Below, piece by piece: positions 1 through 18,100 of a stretch of 64,000 nt of DNA. Position numbers and translations under genes: made by a program. Each line of letters starts with the position of its first letter. The first letter of the stretch is position 1. The notes under the pieces were generated by a model that was not told where the DNA came from, made no database searches, and worked only from the letters and a program-made list of their open reading frames with translations. The stretch is taken from the NCBI GenBank assembly GCA_024195265.1, contig JAJLRJ010000005.1, positions 14,079,036 to 14,143,035 on the forward strand. The letters run 5' to 3'. The stretch comes from Dendrophyllia cribrosa. Its lineage: Eukaryota; Cnidaria; Anthozoa; Scleractinia; Dendrophylliidae.

Positions 1-124
1 AGTAATTTGTTTAACTTTTTCGTACACTTATAGCTCTAACATAATTTTTCTATTTATAGCAAAAAAGTTATTATAACCTTAACCAAAAGCAACATTTCTT
101 AAAATTTGCTGTTTTTATTTTAAG

Positions 125-6992
<6,868 letters not shown>

Positions 6993-8260
6993 CCAAACTG
7001 ACCGTCCGTCACTGAATCAACTACCAAACAACTGGATATACCTTCAAGCAAACTGGAGAACTTTTTACTGTCTTAATGCAAGCTTAATATGTACTGAGAA
7101 CTACTTTATGCAGCAACTTTTCCTCTCAGATTACTGTTAGATAGCAACAGAACTAGCAATAACAATAACAACAACAGCATCAGCAGCAGCAGCAGCAACA
7201 ACAACAACAACAATAAACATACAAACAAGGGAAGCGCTATCTACCAAGCTGCAATCTTGTAGTTCTCTTTCCATGAAGTTTAATATTTCAATGTACATGA
7301 GCTATCATTTATTTAAACTAAAGATTGCAAAACAGATGCTATTTTAAAGTGAGTCAGTTTGATTTACTACTATTGCCTTTTGTTAGGTCACCTGTGTTCT
7401 TGAATCTTCTTACATCTAGTTGCAATTTTTAGAAAGAAAAAAAATAGACTTGTTTTGCCATCTGTTTAATTTAAGAATCCAAAGAGTTCTTCAAATTTAA
7501 AACTGATTATCCAGTATTTTTATCATAAGTGTCTTTTATTGTTATGTAAAATCCCTTCTGTTCACTTGTTATTTTCTGTTATGTACTAAATTTCTTCCAA
7601 TATGACTTGGAATTGATACAGTTGATTCCACAACTCGTGTATTCAAAAGACTAGTTAAAGCCTAGCTCAAAGAAATCATTTATGTGAAATTGTTAAAATA
7701 CAGTAGTTAAACATACCATAAGGTAATAATATAACTGTACAAAGAAATGTACGTCCTTTGAGCTGAGCTTTCTGAGCTTTTGTTTCTATAACCATGAAAA
7801 CATTCAAAACATTAACCAGTTAATGGTCAACTTTCTTTCAATGGACACCTTGATAAAGCCATCATCTACATGTATCAAAGGGTCACTAACTTTTTAATCT
7901 GTGAATAAAATCACACAGTGTGACCACTCAAATGAAATCTCTTTAGCAGTGAACTTTCCCTCGGTTGTTTGTTTTTTTAGGAAATGATATCTGGGAGTTT
8001 TTATGTTATTAATTTTGTCCCTCCTGAATTTGAAAGTGGCTATCTTCCTTCAAGACACCTTTAAACATGCATTTGAAACTAGTCTGGAGATTTGTTGGCT
8101 TAAAGAGAGTTGTCTGTATCATTATTTCATAAGGAACAGTGTTTAATAAGTTCTTTCGTAGATACCATGATAATGTGGATTCTATGTGCTTTTATTCGAG
8201 ACTAAAGTGGAAAGACTTGTCATGAAAGGTCGTAAACACACTTCGGTCGAATTAATAAAA
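6993..8260 (+). other. SEC61A 3' UTR and downstream flank
   Basis: No coding signal. An AACAGC/AGC microsatellite lies at 7144-7216. AATAAA hexamers occur at 7212-7217, around 7903 and at 8254-8259, so the transcript could end early or after about 1.26 kb. A degenerate copy of the 'tcaaatgaaa' repeat family seen elsewhere in the window lies near 7840-7960. The extent of the UTR is inferred, not shown. Confidence 0.4.
8254..8259 (+). promoter_or_regulatory. Candidate distal polyadenylation signal of SEC61A
   Basis: AATAAA hexamer overlapping a second hexamer (ATTAATAAAATAAAG), about 1.26 kb after the SEC61A stop. It is followed by GTGATGTGTGT, a GT-rich stretch typical of a downstream element. 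Earlier hexamers at 7212 and about 7903 compete with it. Confidence 0.35.
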
Positions 8261-8446
8261 TAAAGTGATGTGTGTAAACCCAGTTGACTGGAACTTGATC
8301 ACTGTGTTGTGCGGTGATGATGTATTGTGTGAGTTTACAAACCGAAGATGGGAAATTCTATACAAGAAAGTCAAAACGAGATGGCAGATTCATAGAAAGC
8401 TAGGTTATTGGACAAGCTGCATCCTTGAAGACCCAGGTGCTGTATG

Positions 8447-8551
8447 TCAGGGCGGGACGAAGTGAAAAATCGGCGCGACAAAAGTTTTCAAGGGCGAGCA
8501 AACTTTCCGTCGCGCCGATTTTTGCCTGGTCTCTACTTCGTCACGCCCTGA
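8447..8551. mobile_element. GC-rich foldback MITE
   Basis: TCAGGGCGGGACGAAGTGAA at the left and its complement ending TTCGTCACGCCCTGA at the right. The inner arms AAATCGGCGCGACAAAAGTT and AACTTTCCGTCGCGCCGATTT are also complementary. Confidence 0.8.
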
Positions 8552-9700
8552 CTAACTGCCCCTAAGTCTCCGAGGATGGACAAATCGTTGAGTTCTGGCA
8601 AAACTTCTGGTTTTGGTACACCCTCCAGTTTCGTCTCGTCTTGCTTTTCTTGGACTTAAGAATCCTATAGTGGGATCCTTAAATCAAAGTATTAGTATGC
8701 CGTATGTTGACCGAAACAGCTGTAGCCTGCGACCAGACACCCTTATTTGGGTCTTCTGTGAGTGTCTTACACGCGGGGTGAATTCGGTAGTTGCGAACCA
8801 GTGGGGGAATTGGCGAAGGAGGTCCTGCATGCAAGATCTCAGTTTTTTAATTCCCCGCGTTCATCCAGATCTTCTATTTCTTCCATTAAATGAAAGATGC
8901 AGAGGTGGAGACTAGGGAAGAGCTTGCCAGCCTGTTGGCTGATCGGGACGTGTGGTTTGTCAGACACAGGGCCCGTCTGATACCGTGTTTGAGTCGACGG
9001 ATCGGATGATGATGTTCATCCACGAATGCCTTACATGAACGTTCAGGCTGCACTTCACCGCTCGCATACGAGATACGTATCCCTTTTTTGCGGTTTACGC
9101 AGGTGAATTTAGTTCACTTGTATGAACATTTTTTTAGAGAAGTAGAAAAAACGTTGGCGAACTGACATAGGATGTTAGCAAACTGGCATATCACACGTTA
9201 GTGAACTGGACGTAGGCGAAACGAACGGTTATCAATTTACTCGCAGGTTATCCATGGCTGTTTATTCCTGCATTTGGGCTTTAGGATGTTTCTGAGGTAA
9301 TCAGTCCCCTTTCCATTTTGGCCTTAGTGCTCACTTTAGCGGCTTTAACACAAGTGCCAGTATACAGTTTAACTTACATACATACTTTATTTGATAGGTA
9401 GGTTAGATAAAAGGCAGCCAAAGGGCTGATGTGGACCTACTATACAAAAAGTTAAGAAATACATTAATAAAAATAAAAATTACAAAATCAGACTGAACTA
9501 TATACAAATTAGAAAAGACTATATACAGACAAGTAAAATTACAATGTATCATCAGATAAGAAATTTAAAATTTTAAAAATATATATAATCATCTTTTTTG
9601 TTGGTGACTACTGTTGCCCCCTTATCAAATGAAAAATTGTCAATACGGCACACAAGAGACGAAGCTAAGTGGCCATATTAGAGAGGTTTACGTTTGGTAT
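8552..9700. other. Intergenic stretch, nothing recognised with confidence
   Basis: Several short frames, but none with a recognisable protein. A loose repeat of 'GGCGAACTGACA/GTTAGCAAACTGG' lies at about 9150-9225. At 9365-9600 an A-rich segment resembles the reverse complement of a retroelement tail (TACTTTATTTGATAGG followed by AAT-rich sequence), but I could not assign it. Confidence 0.3.
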
Positions 9701-9841
9701 CCGGACAACTCACCCCCCAGACAATTAGCCCCAGACTACTCGCCCCCGATGTTTAGACAACTCGCCCCAACCCCAGACTACTCGCCCTCAATATCTAGAC
9801 GATACGATATGAAATTGATCGTATCGATCGCATAACAGTGA

Positions 9842-10020
9842 CAGGGGCGGATCTAGGGGGAGGGTGCAGGGGGTGCGCACCCCCCCCCCCCCCCCCCCCC
9901 CCCCCCCTGAGATGACCTAGTCTGCGTTGTTCGCTTTTAAAATTTGTTTACGTCACCCTTCAGTTACGTCATTCCTTAGAGGTGCACCCCCTCCTAAGAA
10001 AAATCCTGGATCCGCCCCTG
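9842..10020. mobile_element. hAT-like MITE with CAGGGGCGGATC ends
   Basis: The ends CAGGGGCGGATCTAGG and CCTGGATCCGCCCCTG are inverted, and the flanks are AGTGA on both sides (9837-9841 and 10021-10025). It contains a C homopolymer of about 29 bases at 9879-9907. Confidence 0.8.
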
Positions 10021-10045
10021 AGTGAACTATAGTCTAAATCTAAAT

Positions 10046-10400
10046 CTAAATCGATAACTGTATCAATCTCCCATGCGGGATATATATGATACAGGAGTAT
10101 GATCAGTGGTCTTAGTCATAATAGTGACTAGTGTTAATAATCCTTGAAATGTTTAAATTAGATAGACCATCTAAATTGATAACTGTATCAATCTCCCATG
10201 CGGGATATATATGATACAGGAGTATGATCAGTGGTCTTAGTCATAATAGTGACTAGTGTTAATAATCCTTGAAATGTTTAAATTAGATAGACCATCTAAA
10301 TTGATAACTGTATCAATCTCCCATGCGGGATATATATGATACAGGAGTATGATCAGCGGTCTTAGTCATAATAGTGACTAGTGTTAATAATCCTTGAAAT
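10046..10400 (+). repeat. Three-copy 125-bp tandem repeat
   Basis: Units start at about 10051, 10176 and 10301, exactly 125 bp apart, each with GATAACTGTATCAATCTCCC and ATGATACAGGAGTATGATCA. The copies differ at only a few bases (for example AGTGG/AGCGG), so the array is young. The third unit degenerates after TCCTTGAAATG. Confidence 0.95.
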
Positions 10401-10467
10401 GAAAACACTGAAAAATGAAAACACTAACAATCGCTTTATTTTCGCTCGCTCAATTTTTATATCTTCA

Positions 10468-10584
10468 ATGGAACACGCGTCATTAGACAACTGGATAACT
10501 TGTACCCGACCAGTCAGGGCTCGCCAGGAAGGCATTCAGTGCGATGGATGTGGAAACTGGAACCATCGTACTTGTGTGGTACCG
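10468..10584 (+). pseudogene. PHD-like zinc-binding exon fragment inside a transposon
   Basis: A 39-codon open segment from ATG to a consensus donor (ACCG|GTAAGT). It contains C-T-R-P-V-R-A-R-Q-E-G-I-Q-C-D-G-C-G-N-W and then H-R-T-C, a C..CxxC..HxxC pattern of PHD-like fingers found in MULE/FLYWCH-associated genes of invertebrates (family knowledge, not a search result). No continuation exon was found before the element ends. It is probably a captured or remnant exon and may not be expressed. Confidence 0.5.
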
Positions 10585-10914
10585 GTAAGTTTTAAACTCC
10601 CGCTCTTACTAAAGCATTCGTACGGTAGTCAGCTGAAATCATCAAATGCGAGGAGGTCTTTGAAAACGCAAAGCGCATTCTAGTTCAATTTTTGCCAAAT
10701 TACATCCAAATTCAGAACACCTCTATTAAGGGTAATCCTATTAAGGCTTCCCAATTAAGCGGTAGGGGAATTCAACCTGTTTCATAACAGGTAATTTAAA
10801 TTTTGGGGTTGGATTTTTGGATTACAGTTGGACGGTAGTTCACTGTTATGCGATCGATACGATCAATTTCATATTGGGGCTAATCGTCTAGATATTGGGG
10901 GCGAGTAGTCTGGG

Positions 10915-10949
10915 GTTAATAATAATAATAATAATAATAGTTTTTAAAT

Positions 10950-10983
<34 letters not shown>
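10915..10983 (+). repeat. (TAA)n microsatellite
   Basis: AATAATAAT runs interrupted by TTTTTAAATTA, inside the right arm of the Mutator-like element. Confidence 0.9.
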
Positions 10984-10994
<11 letters not shown>

Positions 10995-11219
10995 CATAAG
11001 ATAAACACATATCCTATGTTACAAATATGAATGTAAAAGCAAGCTACAGTACAAGAAGTCGATACTATTAATAAAATACTATAATGCTATAGCATTATAG
11101 GTTGATGCTATATTGCTATAGGTGTTGATGCTATGTAATGCTATATAGGTTGGGGCAAGTTGTCTAAAGATCGGGGGCGAGTAGTCTGGGGCTAATTGTC
11201 TGGGGGGGGGGGGGGGGGA

Positions 11220-12579
11220 TATTACGTCATTTAAAGGCTCCAGTACAACTTTAGAGGTTTTTTTTAGAGCATTTTTAATTTCCAACGGCAAGACTCTTGT
11301 TCTACACCAAGATCCGGCTTTACTTCGCCGTGCTGTTTGTCCAAGTGGTCCTTGCTTTATTTGATTTGAGAGTTACCTGATTTAGAGGGTTTGCTCTGAC
11401 GAAGAGCAAGCGCTCTTGAATCTCTTTACAGTTGCCAATTTCCCTTATCAACTCATTCTATAAAACCAAATTTTCGTGTTTCACTCTCCATCCCCCCCCC
11501 CACCGGTCACGTACGCAGCACCACCTTTTGAAAATAACCCCTTATTTATTTGTAATTGTAGTTCCGCCTGCCGTCCCCCACCACCCCCCAGGAAATACTG
11601 CTTTGACCCTTCCAAAAACATGACAAATCCGATTTATATGTTTATGCCATATACCTTAAACATTTTATATTGAAACGTATTGAAACACAAATCAATAGTT
11701 TACTTTACTGCGCATTCTAGTTCCTGGTGCGCATGCGTGTAAAATTACAATAGCAGATTATGTTATTATGTGTCCCACATGTTTTGTCGTGTAATGATTA
11801 ACATACCACCGATGATCGCACTATTTCAGGAACTCTGGTTTTCCTTCAACACGCATAAATCTTTCGCCTTTTACTAAAGATTTCCGTGGAGGAGAACAAA
11901 TGAATGAGTCTATAGACTAATTTTTCGTCGCCCTGCCTTTCGGCGGGGCCCCCAGAAAAATAAAACAAAATGTTCCATGTTTGAATGGTATAAACTTTCT
12001 CTTTTTCGGCTGACATCGAGGTCCTTTTTCTTGAGGAGAGGGAATTTAAAAAAAAATATTTGTTGATCCAAAAGGGCAAATTATTGAAAAACAACAGTTT
12101 AATCGAGTTTTTTATAATTCTTCAATTCATTGAACTTTTTTTAATGATTCCCATAAAATTTCCTTGTTTCCACTCAACCTAATTTCTTTTATTTATTCTT
12201 AAACGCAAAATAGTCTAAATAAAAGTTACCGTTCGTATTGCAAAGAAGAAAATTAAGGAAAATCGTCAAATATATCAACCAAATTGTTTCACGAAGAAGC
12301 GCTTTCGTTTCAAAAGCCACGTAAGAATTTTGAGTTGGCGCTTTACCCAGATTACAATGCGCCGGCTGGTCATCCGGGATGTTATCCACAAGGATTCACT
12401 CTTCTACGTGGCATAAGATGTCTTGTCTCTGATTAGAAAGTTGTGGATCATTTTGGCCTTGGGAAAAAAATTCCTGCCACTAAATTGTCAAATTTAATAC
12501 CCCTACTGCCTCTAAGAGGCCTATTCTATCGTGTTTTAAGTTTCTTTTCGCGTACAAAGTTTTACACGGCACGTGAAAG
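11220..12579. other. Upstream flank and probable promoter region of SEC24
   Basis: No gene was found. It contains a truncated Penelope-like remnant (11462-11548) and AT-rich unique sequence. The last 200 bases before the SEC24 ATG lack an obvious TATA box at a usual spacing, so the transcription start cannot be placed by eye. Confidence 0.35.
11462..11548 (+). mobile_element. 5'-truncated copy of the Penelope-like short element
   Basis: CCAAATTTTCGTGTTTCACT, then a C-run, ACGCAGCACCAC and CCCCTTATTTATTTG match, with drift, the distal end of the elements at 34646-34925 and 38476-38730. Only the end-proximal 85 bp or so is present, consistent with 5' truncation during retrotransposition. Confidence 0.6.
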
Positions 12580-15120
12580 ATGATGAATCAACGTCCTCCG
12601 ATGACTGGGCAAAGGTATGACGAATGTTTAGAGGTTTAAAAACTGGCTTTGAAAGCCGATCACTAAATACTGTTATACTGATCATAGGAACTCGCCGTTC
12701 GATGGACCAGTCAAGGGTGGAACGGAGAATTTTATGTCAAATCCTGGCGGTTTTCCCTCACAACAATTTCCTTCTAATGCAATGGCGAACGGTCCGCAAC
12801 ACATGAACGGTGTCAGCTCCCAGCAAGAACCTGGTCGACATCATCCTGGATATTATAATCAACAACCAAAACAGCCACTTCCTCCAAAGGTAACTGCGAT
12901 GGTTTAGACGTTCTGATATTTGTGATCGAATTCACGAGGAAACGAAATGCCGCAATACCAATCCGACGTTTCGTTTCTGATATATGAAGCCGGATACACG
13001 TAAACAAATTTCTTATTCACTCTCGAGACTGGACGAAGAGTTTTCTTTTGATAATTTTTTTTTCACTGGTTGAGATAACCATATTTGTGCCGAGTCATCG
13101 GTATAAATTGCCTGCTTATGCTTGATACTCGTGTTATTTTTTTTTTACTTTATTCTGCCTTGAAATATAGTACACGTTTCTTATGTCAAATATTTGTTAC
13201 AAATGCCTCCATACGGACTTACCTACCGGCATGATATGTATGCTTCATTCCATTGCACGGCATTTAGATAAATAGCTGATTTTATTTGTATTGGTATCAA
13301 AAATGATATAAAACTATTTGTTAAAAACATGTTTCTGGAAAACTTTGCAACAAGAAAAAAAAATTGTCTAAGTATCGTTTGTTGTCAGACTTTCCATTGT
13401 GGAATTGATGATCACAAATGAAATGAGGTGGAACTTCCTACTTAGTGTGAAAGTCAATTACTTTTTTTTTCCATTTTCTTATTCATAATTGTGATGCCGT
13501 GAGTGCATATCAAGCAATCACCTGGAACATTTGTCTGAATTCACGGTTAATTTTTTTTGTATAGCGAGATACAAAAGCCATCTCATGATACAGTTAATGT
13601 ACAACATGATTCATTTGAAAATTAGACTTGCAGCATCACAATCATTACTTCGAAAATGGCAAAAAATGGTTGGTGTTGCGGTTTACAGGGAAGAGGAATA
13701 TTGTTACCCGAGTTCAAAGGAGAATCGTAAAAGTATTGTATTGTGTTGTATGAATCATATCAAAAATTGACAAAAAATTGCTCACCAACTAACATGTATA
13801 TGGGCCTGCTCGCACTACAGTCAAAAACAAAAATTAGCCCGTGCAAAAATCAAGGAAAACAAAAGAAACTGCTCCGGTGGGACACGCTTTTTGTGGAATG
13901 TTTTTGTTTTTATGTCATTTTGCACGGGTTAATTTTTGTTTTTGACTGTAGTGCGACCAGGCCCTATGTTGTGGTGCAATTTTGTCCTTGGTGCAAATTT
14001 TATTTTCCTTTGTTTAAAACTCATTATCATACATTATCATACCTAAAATCAAAGGAAAATAAAATTTGCACCAAGGACAAAATTGCACCACAACATATTT
14101 ACACTCTCATCAACCCTCAAATACTTTTTTCAAATTTATTTGACTGCACACAAGATAGTAATTACCATGTTTGACACTCAATAGACTTTAATGGGACTTT
14201 TTTGACTCTCCTAAACTCTCATTGATCATACTTTGATAGGGCTGATGGTTGTTAAATACAGTTAAAGAAAAACCTTGCTTAGCTCTCACCATTCAATGCT
14301 TTAGATTGCTCTGTAAAATATGTCTAATTCTTGTTATTTTATATAATTGCATAATTATCATAATGATAATATTATTGTATTATGATAATTATCATATCTT
14401 TTAATGTAATGTACTGTCAATTGGGGTTGGGAACAAGGTACATGTATGTTCCCCGGCTAATATGTGTTTGACTATGGCTACTTTGATGGAAAAAACAAAA
14501 CACTAACCACATCAGAAACCAATTTTCCCAGGCTATTTGAAAAATAAGTGACAGTATTGCTCCACCTCAAATATCTAGAGTGCTCAATGTGGGGACAAGG
14601 ATTTTTATCTCTCTCTGGGTGTTATTTTCATATTAAAGGTTTATTGTTGTTTTATAATTTGCTTTATAATAGATCTCTATTGACATATATTGTACCCTAG
14701 AGATAATGCAATTTTTACACTTCTTTTTGAACCCTTGAAAATAACATTTTTCTTCTTCTTTCTTCTTGATAGTCCCAACTATTGAAACATATATGATAAT
14801 GCAGTTTGTATTGTTTGTTTAGGTTGGAAATCAATTTCCAGGATCACCCACACAGCTACCAACTCAGCGACTTTCACCTTCACCTAACCAGCCTCCTAAT
14901 AATTCTCCTACTCCATCTGATCAACAGAAGCAACACTTTCCTCCAAGCTCAGGTCCTACTCCACAGCAGCAGCCCCCCAGACCAGGAGGCTTCCCTCAGC
15001 AACAACAACCTTCCAGACCAGGGGTACATCCTCAACAACCACAGCCCCATCGACCTGGAATGCCACCACAACAACCACAGCTCCAAAGACCTGGGATACC
15101 ACCGCAACACCAGTCCTCGC

Positions 15121-15152
<32 letters not shown>

Positions 15153-18100
15153 CCTGGGATGCCACCACAACACCAGTCCTCGCAACAACAGCCACAGCGA
15201 CCTGGGATGGCAACGCAGCATCAATCCTCGCAACAGCATCAACAGAGACCAGGGATGCCACCCCAACATCAACCAAGACCAGGAGCACCTTCCCAATTAC
15301 AGCAAGGATTAAGACCAGGAGGACCCCAGCAGTATCCATCCCCCCCAGGAGGTGCCTCACAGCAACCATTGCATCATCAGCAGCAAGGCCCGTATTCTTC
15401 CCAGCAACAGGTTAGTCGCCCCCCCCCCCCCCATTTTTGCCAATTCACAGTTCTATTGTTTTCAATATTGTGTTATTTGTGTTGTTTAGACTGTATAAAC
15501 ACAGTGAGCTTCACATTCCAAACTCTCTCATGTTTCATACAGTCTATTCTACAAAGTTTCTAATGGCATTATTTGCTGATTAAACCATAACAGTCATCTG
15601 TACAGTGGCCAGAAAAGCGTAGCAAGGTCATTGTAAAGAGATTAACTTTACAAAGTGTGAGAGTACAAAAAGAAGATAAAACATGGGCATGCAGAGATAT
15701 GAAATTTGTCTTCCAGTGTTTAACATGAAAATTCTCTGAGTTTGTACAAATGTTTCTGATTATTTCCTGAATTTTTCCAAAGATTGCAGAAGATGTCCGA
15801 GATTTCCAACTAAGATCTGAAGGGAGCAGGGGCGGTGTAGTGGTGAGAGCACTCGCCTCCTGCCAATGTGGCCCGGGTTCGATTCCCAGACTCGGCGTCA
15901 TATGTGGGTTGAGTTTGTTGTTGGTTCTCATTCTTCCTCCGAGGTTTTTCTCCGAGTTCTCCGGTTTTCCTCCCTCCACAAAAACCAACATTTCCAAATT
16001 TCAATTTGATCAGGAATTCGAGGGCCACAGGTTTGTCAGTCTCTCTCGAGACTGTTAAGTGTTACCCTCGTTAAACAAAGTCCATTTATTTATTTTTTTA
16101 TTTAAGGTGTTTAGATTGTAGAACGACACTTCTTAGCTTGTTTGACATGTAATAAGGGCAAACAAGATAGCTAGCATGAAGATAACTATTTATCTTTACT
16201 CTTCGCAGTGAAGATAAAATAATGTGATTTTCATGTGTGTCGAGACATGAGTTTGCTGCAGTGACAGAAACCCTTATATTTCACTGAACTTTATACATTG
16301 TACAATAATGTGTCTTTATTCACAGATGGTTCAACAAATGAGCAATGTACATATTAGCAGTCCAGCAGGCCAACCCCCATCATCTCAACAACAAACACCT
16401 GGATTTACTCCTCAGCCAAGCTCAAATACAATGGTGGGTCACCAAATTGTTTGTATAAATTCAAGCAGGATTTGAAAATAGTTTTGTTTAACTGCACTCT
16501 GTACCTAACTCCTCTCCTTACTGAGCGAGCAATAGTGCTTTTATGAGCTTGGATTCTCAGCTTATTGTTCATCCTTTTCCCACATCAGTGTTTAATCTGT
16601 TTTTTTTTTTTACTAGAACAGAGACGTTTTCTTTCATGCCTGTCAAGATTTTAATCTCAATGTAAATTGTGTAATCTTAATAAGCATGTAAACTATTGCA
16701 GTTGCTCCAAATACATATATTTACGTACATGTTTTTGGTTATTTTCTTTCTTGTAGCAAGGACAATACAGAGGGCCACCAACAGCACCCGTTCAGATGAC
16801 GCAGATGGGACCCCAGATGGCACCGCCTACAAGTCGACCTCCAGGTCCTCCAACGATGCCCACCATGCCCCCCATGCACCAGCCTGGTTTCCCTCCTACT
16901 TCCAGTTCAGGGGCCCCTCCTATGGGTGGTGTGACCCAATCCCCGATGGGTAGACCCAACACCATGCAAATGCAGCCAATGTCAGGCTCTTTCCCAGGTT
17001 CGCAGGTTAGTATGTCTGGTCCTTCTTTTAGTGGGCCTGCCAATGCTGGAGTGACGAGCCTGTCGGGGCCGGTACTCAGCCAGGCGGCTCCTGCTAGTGG
17101 GGCTTCTGGTGCTGGGATGTCTCATGGTTTACCTGGTGGTCGGCGCATGTACCCAGGTCATGCACCTCCAAGTCCTGTGGAGAATCATCCTCCCGCTGGA
17201 TCAATGGGAATGCCACCACATACTGTGAGTTTAGGAAGTGATGTGCATGTTGCAAGCAGATCTTGTCTGATATGTGCGTGGAATGTTACAAGTTGATCTT
17301 GTCTGATATGAGCATGGAATAAGCTTATTGTTACTTATAAAGATTTGCATGCCAGATTTTAAAGTCGGTTGTTCCAAAGGTGGATAGCACTATCCACTGG
17401 AAATCTCTACCCGATGGATAAGACTATTGCTTTTGTTAATGCTTATCCATTGGAGAGTGATTTATCCGGTGGATAGCGCTATACACCTTATGAACAACTG
17501 GGGCCCTATGTTTGTTACATTCAGCTGTAGTTCACCATTTTTTATACACTATGAAAATTCAGTTTGTAAATACAATGTAACACAAAATGATAATTATGCG
17601 AAATCGTCCATTGTGATGGATATGTCAATGATACAGAAAGGAAGTAATACATATTGGAGATTTCAAATGCAGATAGCATGTCTCACTTGAATGTATAGTA
17701 TTTTGTCTGTGATGAAGCCAGCAACCACAAAGCTTAATGACAGCCCTTCTGTTACATGCATGACAAACACCTGATTTAAATACAGTTAAACAGATATTAC
17801 TTATCAGAGCCCCCTAGCATACATGTACATGGAGTGTGGATGTTGACGTACATACTTGTACCCCTTTGTTTCAGGGTCAGTCAATGTATCCCGGCGCTGG
17901 ACCAATGGGAGGAATGCCACCAACTGGACCTGCTCAACATGGCATGGGTCCTCACACACCCATGAACTCTCCAATGCAGCAACAGAAAAGAATTGACCCT
18001 GATCAGATGCCTAGCCCTGTAAGTAAGAGATCAAATGAGTGACAGACAGGATCTTTCTTGGTGTTGAGACACGTTAATTGTCTGACTAATAATGGTTTGC

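Larger units (their letters stand above)
9703..11219. mobile_element. Mutator-like composite element with about 130-bp terminal inverted repeats
   Basis: The left terminus (9703-9840) reads CACCCCCCAGACAATTAGCC, then ACTACTCGCCCCCGAT, and ends at a GATCGTATCGATCGCATAAC block. The right terminus carries the same blocks inverted in two pieces (10845-10916 and 11150-11219), split by a (TAA)n tract and about 150 bp of other DNA. Between the termini lie a hAT-like MITE (9842-10020), a three-copy 125-bp array (10046-10400) and a zinc-binding exon (10468-10584). Long TIRs and captured coding sequence are typical of MULEs. I found no clear target duplication, so the superfamily is inferred. Confidence 0.6.

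Noticed and set aside
8613..8915. 100-codon frame downstream of SEC61A as a new gene
   Set aside because: No recognisable domain, no splice or promoter context, repeat-rich surroundings.
13531..14174. 79- and 143-codon frames in SEC24 intron 2
   Set aside because: They run through two adjacent foldback MITEs and have no domain signature.
14956..15369. Valine-rich and leucine-rich minus-strand frames of 115-137 codons
   Set aside because: They are antisense shadows of the CAA/CAG-rich SEC24 exon 3.
15828..15900. Functional tRNA gene because of a perfect B box
   Set aside because: No acceptor-stem pairing and no proper anticodon arm; it is followed by a repeated SINE body.
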